A stretch of DNA of 6,288 nt from Bacillota bacterium (GTDB taxonomy: Bacteria > Bacillota > Clostridia > Acetivibrionales > DSM-1351), in assembly GCA_023436515.1 (NCBI GenBank), contig JAEZIV010000162.1:1-6288 (forward strand), written 5' to 3'. A model generated the notes under the pieces. The model searched no databases. It was not told the origin of the DNA and worked only from the letters and a program-made list of their open reading frames with translations. Shown piece after piece: positions 1-5,601 of this stretch (the stretch's first letter is position 1; each line of letters begins with the position of its first letter). A program made the position numbers and the translations under genes.

Positions 1-855
1 CAGTTGCAGGTGCTATTTGAGCAAGCACAGCCCGATATAGTTTTTCATATTGCAGCGCAGCCCTTGGTATCGGAGGGTTATTCAAACCATGTCTACACTA
101 ATTAAACTAATGTGATGGGAACTGTAAATGTTCTGGAGTGTATACGGAGGTCAGACAGGGTTAAATCCTTTGTAAACATAACAACAGACAAGGTTTATCA
201 GAATAATGAATGGCACTGGGGCTACAGGGAAACCGATGTCTTAAATGGCTTTGATCCCTATTCAAACAGCAAATCCTGCAGCGAGCTTGTAACCGATTGC
301 TATAAAAAATCATTCTTCTCTGACAGAGGCATATCAATTTCAACCGTAAGAGCTGGAAATGTTATTGGCGGCGGTGATTTTTCAGACCTTAGAATTATCC
401 CCGATTGTGTTAGGGCGGCTATAAATAATACCCCTATTGAGCTTCGTCATCCCAACTCTATAAGACCATACCAGTTCGTACTAGAACCGATATTTGTATA
501 TATTTTACTGGCTATGAAGCAATATGAAAACAAGTTTTATAGTGATTGTTATAATGTTGGCCCCGAGGATAAGGACTGCATAACTACCTTAGAGCTTGTA
601 AACCTGTTCTCAGAATTCTGGGGGAATGGCCTTACTATAAATGTTTCAGATAAGTCATCCTTCCACGAGTCCAACTACCTAAGGCTCGATTCATCAAAAG
701 TAAAGTCCAAGCTAGGCTGGAAGCCTGTTTTGGACATAAAACAGGCTGTTGCTCTAACAGTAGAATTCACTAAGTGCTATTATAAGGACCAGTCGCAGGT
801 AGATTCTTTGATGCAGAGACAAATTGAACAGTATTTAAGCTTATTTAAAGTTTAG
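1..855 (+). pseudogene. rfbG: CDP-glucose 4,6-dehydratase, 5'-truncated by window and interrupted by an in-frame stop
   Basis: The frame reads from base 1 to the TAG at 853-855 with one internal TAA at 103-105. Residues on both sides match the RfbG family: PDIVFHIAAQPLV before the stop, and TNVMGTVNVLE directly after it. Further landmarks are the ITTDK segment (181-192), the YQNNEW motif, the catalytic SDR pair Tyr (259-261) and Lys (271-273) in DPYSNSK, and the RAGNVIGGGD and SIRP-Q-VLEP blocks. The family enzyme is an NAD-dependent extended SDR converting CDP-glucose to CDP-4-keto-6-deoxyglucose, the precursor of 3,6-dideoxyhexoses. The N-terminal Rossmann glycine motif lies left of the window. 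The TAA replaces one residue without any frame change, so it could come from one base change in GAA, AAA or CAA. A restart at GTG 112 or ATG 115 has no Shine-Dalgarno sequence and would lack the NAD-binding region, so I call it a pseudogene; a sequencing error is the main alternative. It runs opposite to all other genes here. Confidence 0.8.
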
Positions 856-1479
856 AAGCTCACCCGGAGTATTTATAAAGAAATCGGGTTTTGTCTCGAG
901 TAAACGATCCACCACGTTATATGTCCACGCTACCGCAGCACTATAGGTACCTGCATCTTTAGCGCATAAAATATCAACTGTGCTGTCGCCAACATATAAT
1001 ATCTCTGCGGGGTCAGTTATTCCCGCCAAAGACATTGCCTTCTTTATTGGGTCTCCATGAGGCTTGTGCTTATCTGTATCCTCAGAAGTTATAATATATG
1101 AAAAGAACTGCTTGATATCAAATAAGTTCAGAGCTTTAGTGGTAGTTTCCTTCTTTCTCGAAGTGATAACACCCATTATTACCCCACTTTCCTGCAGCTC
1201 TTTTAAAGCATTATATATTCCTAGAAATATTGCTATCCCTCTTTCAAACCGGCATAAATTGTATTCCATATAGGTTTCTATCAATTGGTTTTCTTTCCCG
1301 GGATATATACTATTTAAGTGATTCCATATAGGCATGCCGATATAACTGATGGTTTCCTCTACTGGTCGTGATACACCAAAATGCTTTATAAATGTGTGTT
1401 CAAAGGATTCCAATATTAATGGAACAGTGTCAATTAATGTACCATCCAGATCAAAAAAGATGTATTTAAATTTATTCAT
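841..1479 (-). CDS. HAD-superfamily phosphatase (PpaX/Gph-like, subfamily IA)
   Basis: This 212-residue protein has all four HAD motifs. Motif I is FFDLDGTLID with nucleophile Asp10 and acid/base Asp12. Motif II is VITSR with Thr106/Ser107, motif III is Lys139 in HKPHGDP, and motif IV is VGDSTVD with Asp165 and Asp169. Residues about 18-85 form the helical C1 cap. Length and motifs match cytosolic phosphoglycolate phosphatase and pyrophosphatase PpaX-type enzymes. The real substrate cannot be read from sequence; a sugar phosphate is plausible from the neighbourhood, and housekeeping pyrophosphate or phosphoglycolate hydrolysis is equally possible. The ATG has a good Shine-Dalgarno (GGAG, 6-base spacing) in the 12-base gap after rfbH, so the two genes are probably co-transcribed. 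Its stop codon lies inside the 3' end of the convergent rfbG remnant (15-base tail-to-tail overlap), and no rho-independent terminator is visible there. Confidence 0.88.
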   Translation of the reverse strand: MNKFKYIFFDLDGTLIDTVPLILESFEHTFIKHFGVSRPVEETISYIGMPIWNHLNSIYPGKENQLIETYMEYNLCRFERGIAIFLGIYNALKELQESGVIMGVITSRKKETTTKALNLFDIKQFFSYIITSEDTDKHKPHGDPIKKAMSLAGITDPAEILYVGDSTVDILCAKDAGTYSAAVAWTYNVVDRLLETKPDFFINTPGELLNFK

Positions 1480-1491
1480 TACTTTCTCCGT

Positions 1492-2826
1492 TTACTCTTG
1501 ATTAACGCATTTTTTAATAGTAGCTATTGTGTATTCAATTTGCTCGTTACTTAATCCCGGATAAACTCCGATCCATAGTGTATTGTTCAATACCTTATCA
1601 GTATTGACTAGTTCTCCTGATACTTTATAGTCAACACCCTTTGTATATTCATCAAAGCATGGATGGTACAGGATATTCCCGGAAAATAAATTACGTGTCT
1701 GTATACCTGCTTCCTCTAATTTAATTGCTAATTCATCCCTTGATATTGGTGAATTTTCTCTTACCGTCATTAAAAAACCAAACCAGCTTGGGATTGAATC
1801 CGGTTGAGGTTCGGGAAGAATAATATACCTTTCTAACGACATTAAGCCTTCTCTTAAAATATCCCAGTTGCTTCTGCGTTTGTTTACAAAATCGTCCAAT
1901 TTATCAATTTGCGCACACCCCACAGCTGCCTGCATCTCAGTTATTTTTAAGTTATATCCTAAATGTGAGTATACATACTTATGATCATAACCCTTGGGCA
2001 AGCTCCCAAACTGCTTATTGAATCTACTCCTGCAGGTATTATCAACACCAGGAGGGCATGAGCAGTCGCGTCCCCAGTCTCTCATTGACATAATTATTTT
2101 AGCCAGCAAATCACTATTTGTATATACAGCTCCGCCCTCGCCTAATGTAATATGATGAGCGGGATAAAAGCTAGAGGTGCCTATATGACCGATCGTTCCC
2201 GTCTTCCTAAACCCATCACCGATATCGTATTCAGAGCCTAAGGCATCACAATTATCCTCAATCAGCCATAAATTATGTTTTTCACAAAAGCTCCATACCT
2301 CTTTAAGATTAAACGGGTTCCCTAACGTATGAGCAATAAACACGGCTTTTGTTTTTGGAGACAATGCATTTTCCAGTTCCGATACAGCTATGTTATATTC
2401 GGGTATAGTGATATCAACAAAGACCGGAACTGCTCCGTATTGGATAACAGGGGCTATTGTCGTCGGGAAGGCTGCTGCAACAGTTATAACCTCATCTCCA
2501 CGCTTTATTGCTTTTTCTTTTAATAGGGGTGAGGTTAGAGTCATGAATGCCAGTAAATTTGCAGATGAGCCTGAGTTTACAGCAAAAGCGTGCTTGACTT
2601 TCAAGTAGTCAGCAAGCTTTTTTTCAAATTGCTCTGCGTATCTGCCCGCAGTTAGCCAGAAGTCCAGAGCGCTATCAACAAGATTCTTTCGCTCAGCAGC
2701 ATCATATAGCCTGCCTGCATAAGGTATCCTGCTGCCAGGCTGGAATTGCTTCTTCTCCTTCGCTTCAAGGTCGGTGTATTGTTCAATTAACTTAAAAATT
2801 TCGCTTTTTATTTGGTCTTTTGTCAT
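1492..2826 (-). CDS. rfbH: CDP-4-dehydro-6-deoxyglucose 3-dehydrase (E1), PLP/[2Fe-2S] enzyme
   Basis: The 444-residue protein is full length and closely matches the RfbH/AscC (E1) family of the aspartate-aminotransferase fold. The diagnostic feature is SFYPAHHITLGEGG: His224 sits where ordinary sugar aminotransferases have the PLP-binding lysine, so the enzyme uses PMP to eliminate the C3 hydroxyl of CDP-4-keto-6-deoxyglucose rather than transaminate. The [2Fe-2S] ligand set known from Yersinia E1 (Cys-X57-Cys-X-Cys-X7-Cys) is present as Cys193, Cys255, Cys257 and Cys265, here with 61 residues in the first gap. Other family blocks are NSGSSANLLA (84-93), VAAAFPTT, IAHTLGN, GYDHKY-YSHLGYNLKITEMQAA and WIGVYPGL near the end. 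It is cytosolic and needs an electron-transfer reductase (E3, AscD/RfbI type), which is not in the window. The ATG has AAGGAG six bases upstream. It is followed at 12 bases by the HAD gene and preceded by a 116-base gap with its own likely promoter. Confidence 0.96.
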   Translation of the reverse strand: MTKDQIKSEIFKLIEQYTDLEAKEKKQFQPGSRIPYAGRLYDAAERKNLVDSALDFWLTAGRYAEQFEKKLADYLKVKHAFAVNSGSSANLLAFMTLTSPLLKEKAIKRGDEVITVAAAFPTTIAPVIQYGAVPVFVDITIPEYNIAVSELENALSPKTKAVFIAHTLGNPFNLKEVWSFCEKHNLWLIEDNCDALGSEYDIGDGFRKTGTIGHIGTSSFYPAHHITLGEGGAVYTNSDLLAKIIMSMRDWGRDCSCPPGVDNTCRSRFNKQFGSLPKGYDHKYVYSHLGYNLKITEMQAAVGCAQIDKLDDFVNKRRSNWDILREGLMSLERYIILPEPQPDSIPSWFGFLMTVRENSPISRDELAIKLEEAGIQTRNLFSGNILYHPCFDEYTKGVDYKVSGELVNTDKVLNNTLWIGVYPGLSNEQIEYTIATIKKCVNQE

Positions 2827-2832
2827 ATAATG

Positions 2833-2838
2833 CTCCTT
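2833..2838 (-). promoter_or_regulatory. Strong ribosome-binding site of rfbH
   Basis: AAGGAG on the - strand, six bases before the ATG at 2826. It fixes the rfbH start and fits the family N-terminus (a short helix beginning MTKDQIKSEI). Confidence 0.8.
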
Positions 2839-2870
2839 GAGATAATTTCTTGATATGCAGCTTAAACTAA

Positions 2871-2900
2871 TTTATACCACAGTAATATATTGAAATTCAA
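2871..2900 (-). promoter_or_regulatory. Putative sigma-A-type promoter for rfbH and the HAD gene
   Basis: On the - strand, TTGAAT (2895-2900) and TATAAA (2871-2876) are separated by 18 bases, close to the TTGACA/TATAAT consensus. The site lies 45 bases before the rfbH ATG in the only sizeable intergenic gap of the cluster, which leaves room for a short leader. The whole gap is AT-rich, so chance matches are possible. Confidence 0.45.
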
Positions 2901-2901
2901 T
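2889..2901. repeat. 13-base palindrome overlapping the putative -35 box
   Basis: ATTGAAATTCAAT has perfect 6-base arms (ATTGAA/TTCAAT) around one central A and covers the proposed -35 hexamer. It could be an operator for a dimeric regulator. Given its AT-richness and short length, chance is a fair alternative. It has no GC-rich stem or U-run, so it is not a terminator. Confidence 0.25.
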
Positions 2902-2942
2902 TAGAATTAATAACGGGCAATTTGCAAAAATGTATCTAAATG

Positions 2943-3467
2943 TTATATATCTATAATAGTAAAAATATGTTTGTATATATCATCTTGTCCTCTTACCAAC
3001 TCCGGTTTTTTATTGTGCCACTTCAGGACACCGGCTGTTGGTTCTGTTTCATCCCCTAATGCTTCCGGTGGTATGACAAAACCGTCCGGCAGTTTACACA
3101 CGTATAGCAAGGAGATAAAGTGCCCTCTAACCTCTTGGGGTACTATAATCTCATTTATTTCAATCGGCCCCTTTAGAATCAAAACCTCTGTTCCCAACTC
3201 TTTCAATGCCGTTTGTTGTATTCGATCCTCCGCTTTCTCCTTATAGCGTATGATTCCACCCGGAATGTGCCATCCCTTGCCAGTACATTCGTCATCTCTC
3301 CAGGCCATTAGAATCCTTCCATCGTCATCTCTAATCAGCAAATCAACATTAACCATTGGAGTAAGTGTTGTTACTAATTCAAATACTTCTTCCGGTAGGC
3401 CTTTTGTGGGGTCTTGAATTTGTTTTCTAATGTCTGATATCGATGTAAGCATTAATCTTTTATCCAT
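2943..3467 (-). CDS. Nudix hydrolase, GDP-mannose mannosyl hydrolase-like
   Basis: Starting from ATG 3467 the product has 174 residues. The Nudix region follows the pattern VNVDLLIRDDDGRILMAWR then GWHIPGG, as in Nudix enzymes acting on nucleotide sugars. The Nudix box (about residues 71-93) keeps the Gly-X5-Glu start and the final Glu-Leu-Gly, but the usual REUXEE core reads QTALKE. Only one of its three conserved glutamates is therefore left. GDP-mannose mannosyl hydrolase (Gmm) shows a similar relaxed core, so this need not mean loss of activity. A nucleotide-sugar substrate is inferred from this resemblance and from the neighbours. The frame extends four codons upstream to a TTG at 3479, but that TTG lies inside TTTGGAG, the Shine-Dalgarno for ATG 3467, so the shorter form is chosen. 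The gene starts 24 bases after the larger methyltransferase and closes the upstream part of the operon. Confidence 0.85.
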   Translation of the reverse strand: MDKRLMLTSISDIRKQIQDPTKGLPEEVFELVTTLTPMVNVDLLIRDDDGRILMAWRDDECTGKGWHIPGGIIRYKEKAEDRIQQTALKELGTEVLILKGPIEINEIIVPQEVRGHFISLLYVCKLPDGFVIPPEALGDETEPTAGVLKWHNKKPELVRGQDDIYKHIFTIIDI

Positions 3468-3473
3468 GCATTT

Positions 3474-3480
3474 CTCCAAA
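3474..3480 (-). promoter_or_regulatory. Ribosome-binding site deciding the Nudix gene start
   Basis: TTTGGAG on the - strand lies six bases before ATG 3467. The upstream in-frame TTG at 3477-3479 is part of this site and has no Shine-Dalgarno sequence of its own. Confidence 0.7.
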
Positions 3481-3491
3481 ATATTATACTA

Positions 3492-4640
3492 TCACTTAAC
3501 AACTTCCAATCCGTCCTCACGAACTATTGAAATACAAATGTCGGGGTACTTATCCGATATAATATTTTTTATCTCATCTGAATAGCCGGCTGCCATTATT
3601 ATAACGGCTGTAACCTCTCCTTTGCTTAAAATCTCTGGTGCTACAACAGGAATATGGGTTGCTGGAGTATATTTATTCTGTTTAAAGGGGGCAGAATCTA
3701 TAATGTACTTAATTTTGCTGTCAATTTGAAGTAAAGATAAGTTTGCCAAGGCCTGATGACCTGCTCCCCATCCTGCAACAACATGTCCGTTCTTCAGCAT
3801 ATTTGATAAGTATTGGTTGACTTCATTTTTCATGCTTTGTAACTGCTGCTCAAACTTGTCCACCTTAACCGAGCTTCTCTTTCTCACTTTTGCAGATAAA
3901 ATGTAGCGATACCATATTTCTTTACACTCCAGTACCTCAAATCCGTTCAATTCTAGCATACTCCGCAATGTCTGAATTGTAAAATACATTAAATGATCTT
4001 GAACAAACTCGGAATACAGTGATTTTTCAAGGATCATATTAAAATTCGGTACCTCTACAATACCTACTGCGTTTTCTTTAAGATTGTTGGCTATACCGCT
4101 CAAAAAAGCTCCCTGATTTGGTATATGCTCTAAAAAATTAATTGAATAAAACGCATCAAAAGGAGCTCCAGGTATTTTATATAAATCATCCTCAATAAAT
4201 CCCTGAACGACATTATGCCCATTACCTTTTGCAAAGACTATAGATTCATTCAGATGCTCAAGCCCTGTTACACTAGTCTGCAGCCCTTCAAAAAACGTCA
4301 TGTATTCGCCTTTTCCGCATCCAATTTCTATAACTTTTTTACCCTTTAAATTATTCTCTTCCACCCATTGCCCAAATTGCTCAACCCGAAACTTACGCAT
4401 CTCTTCAGAAACGCCTGTAGCCCTTATAACATCTCGATAATAGGGTACGGGCTCTCCTGCGGTTTGCAACAACCCACAATACCGGCATTCATATATGATA
4501 ATATCTACACCAGTCTCCTCGTTCATATTGTATGCGTCAGGAAAATATTGCGCGCTTTTTGGCATGTTATGATATTGCAGCACTGGTTCCGGCGGTAAGT
4601 TCCGGTAACAGCATTTACAGTACGTTTTTTCAGGCATCAT
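3492..4640 (-). CDS. SAM-dependent sugar C-methyltransferase-like protein (three-part, zinc-binding N-terminus)
   Basis: From ATG 4640 the protein has 382 residues in three parts. The N-terminus has two CxxC pairs (Cys8/Cys11 and Cys52/Cys55), the putative zinc site of this family. The central class I SAM domain has VIEIGCGKG (about 103-111), the acidic Glu128 after strand 2, and FLEHIP (about 169-174). The C-terminal domain opens with VVAGWGAGHQALA (about 287-299), a glycine-rich Rossmann-like motif typical of the C-methyltransferase C-terminal domain. This architecture is that of TylC3/EvaC/TcaB9 enzymes, which methylate C3 of NDP-4-keto sugars. The catalytic YHEH-type motif of those enzymes aligns with VQDH (213-216): the last His is kept, Glu becomes Asp and Tyr is lost, so the reaction may differ. 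Frame start ATG 4658 lacks a good Shine-Dalgarno; ATG 4640 has AAAAGGA. The gene overlaps the SDR gene by 11 bases and ends in TGA followed at once by TAG. Confidence 0.85.
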   Translation of the reverse strand: MMPEKTYCKCCYRNLPPEPVLQYHNMPKSAQYFPDAYNMNEETGVDIIIYECRYCGLLQTAGEPVPYYRDVIRATGVSEEMRKFRVEQFGQWVEENNLKGKKVIEIGCGKGEYMTFFEGLQTSVTGLEHLNESIVFAKGNGHNVVQGFIEDDLYKIPGAPFDAFYSINFLEHIPNQGAFLSGIANNLKENAVGIVEVPNFNMILEKSLYSEFVQDHLMYFTIQTLRSMLELNGFEVLECKEIWYRYILSAKVRKRSSVKVDKFEQQLQSMKNEVNQYLSNMLKNGHVVAGWGAGHQALANLSLLQIDSKIKYIIDSAPFKQNKYTPATHIPVVAPEILSKGEVTAVIIMAAGYSDEIKNIISDKYPDICISIVREDGLEVVK

Positions 4641-5595
4641 AGGGTGAGTCCTTTTCATTTAATGATTCTTTTACCTGCTCCATTATCTTACGAATTCCAG
4701 TCTCAAACTCATAATCCGGAGTGAATCCGGTATCACACTTCAGTTTACTTATATCCGCACTTAACAGCATAACCTGATCAGCAGCATAAGGTATGTCACC
4801 AAACTTGGGACTTTTATCTGGTGCAACAACCTTGTAAATTATTCTTACATAATCACGTAATTCTTTTGTTATTCCATTAGCAACATTATAGCATTCACCA
4901 TCTCGTCCCTTTTCAGCTAATAGAAGCAATGCCTTTGCTGCGTCAAAAGAGTATAAATAATCCCATTGCTGCTCGCCTTTTGTAAAAGATAACTCCTCCC
5001 GACAAAGCAATCGTCGGATACTCGTATCAATTAAGCTTTCCGTCCCATCATATGGGCCATAAACACTAAACAATATGGGCCAAACATGGCGAATGCCGTA
5101 TTGCTTGCATAACAATCTTGTCATACCCTCAGCACACAGCTTGGCCATCCCATAGCCGTTTTCAGGGTGTTTTTCCATGGCTTCAGTCACAATCTCATTT
5201 TTTCTTCCATATTCCGCCTGAGAGCCTGTCATAACAAACACCGGACAATTAACCTCATAACATAGCTGCACTGCATCAAGAGCATATGTGGTATTCATGT
5301 TCTGAAGCTTAAAGTTATTGCGATTATTGACCTTCTGTTTACCTGTAGATCCGTCCCATGCCAGATGAAAAAAGGCATCATAATATCTTCCCTGTATTCT
5401 GTCAGGAACTGAACCATAATCCTCCAAACCACATTCCACAATTGTAAGTAGCTCATGTTTCTTAGGCAAATAGCAGTTCCTAGGTGAGCCTGGACGAACT
5501 AATGCAGTTACCTCAATATTCTGTTGCAATAAGTAACGAACCAACGCATTTCCGGTCACCCCGGTTCCGCCGGTAACAATGGCTTGTTTGATCAT
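4630..5595 (-). CDS. NAD(P)-dependent epimerase/dehydratase (extended SDR), probable CDP-sugar 4-ketoreductase or epimerase
   Basis: The 321-residue protein is a complete extended short-chain dehydrogenase. The N-terminal nucleotide-binding motif is VTGGTGVTG (7-15), a variant of the usual TGGTGFIG with Val-Thr in place of Phe-Ile. Other landmarks are FFHLAWDG (75-82), MTGSQAEYG with Ser125, and the catalytic pair Tyr148 and Lys152 in YGMAK. Next come FSVYGPYD, WDYLYSFDAAKALL and ECYNVANG, the usual substrate-domain blocks of sugar-nucleotide SDRs. It acts in the cytosol. Beside rfbH, reduction of C4 of the 4-keto-3,6-dideoxy sugar (as CDP-abequose, paratose or ascarylose synthases do) is the most sensible role, but stereochemistry and substrate cannot be read from sequence; a 2-epimerase is another option. 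The ATG follows the upstream methyltransferase stop by six bases. Its Shine-Dalgarno AAAGGAA overlaps the end of that gene, so the two are likely translationally coupled. Confidence 0.9.
   Translation of the reverse strand: MIKQAIVTGGTGVTGNALVRYLLQQNIEVTALVRPGSPRNCYLPKKHELLTIVECGLEDYGSVPDRIQGRYYDAFFHLAWDGSTGKQKVNNRNNFKLQNMNTTYALDAVQLCYEVNCPVFVMTGSQAEYGRKNEIVTEAMEKHPENGYGMAKLCAEGMTRLLCKQYGIRHVWPILFSVYGPYDGTESLIDTSIRRLLCREELSFTKGEQQWDYLYSFDAAKALLLLAEKGRDGECYNVANGITKELRDYVRIIYKVVAPDKSPKFGDIPYAADQVMLLSADISKLKCDTGFTPDYEFETGIRKIMEQVKESLNEKDSPYDA
4649..4655 (-). promoter_or_regulatory. Ribosome-binding site deciding the larger methyltransferase start
   Basis: AAAAGGA on the - strand is eight bases before ATG 4640 and lies within the last codons of the SDR gene, which suggests translational coupling. 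The upstream in-frame ATG 4658 would make a 29-base overlap and has only a weak, distant purine run. Confidence 0.55.
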
Positions 5596-5601
5596 GGATA
5601 T

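Noticed and set aside
161..343. Open reading frames antisense to rfbG, and similar ones opposite the HAD, rfbH, Nudix and methyltransferase genes
   Set aside because: They lie wholly within well-supported genes, have low-complexity or Cys/Ser-rich translations with no recognisable motif, and lack ribosome-binding sites.
112..855. A separate short protein starting at GTG 112 or ATG 115
   Set aside because: There is no Shine-Dalgarno sequence before it, and the preceding frame holds matching RfbG residues. It is the distal part of an interrupted gene and would lack the NAD-binding motif.
2044..2046. Val261 in RfbH where the Salmonella enzyme has an extra cysteine, read as a lost iron-sulfur ligand
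   Set aside because: The ligand pattern Cys-X57-Cys-X-Cys-X7-Cys does not include that position, and all four pattern cysteines are present.
2916..2932. Small palindromes GCAATTTGC and TTTGCAAA after the Nudix gene, as a terminator
   Set aside because: Arms are four bases, the stem is AT-rich, and no stable hairpin followed by a U-run can form.
3483..3509. TATAAT with an upstream TTGGAA, as a promoter for the Nudix gene
   Set aside because: The spacer is only 15 bases, and transcription would begin about at the ribosome-binding site, leaving no usable leader. The 24-base gap fits an operon better.
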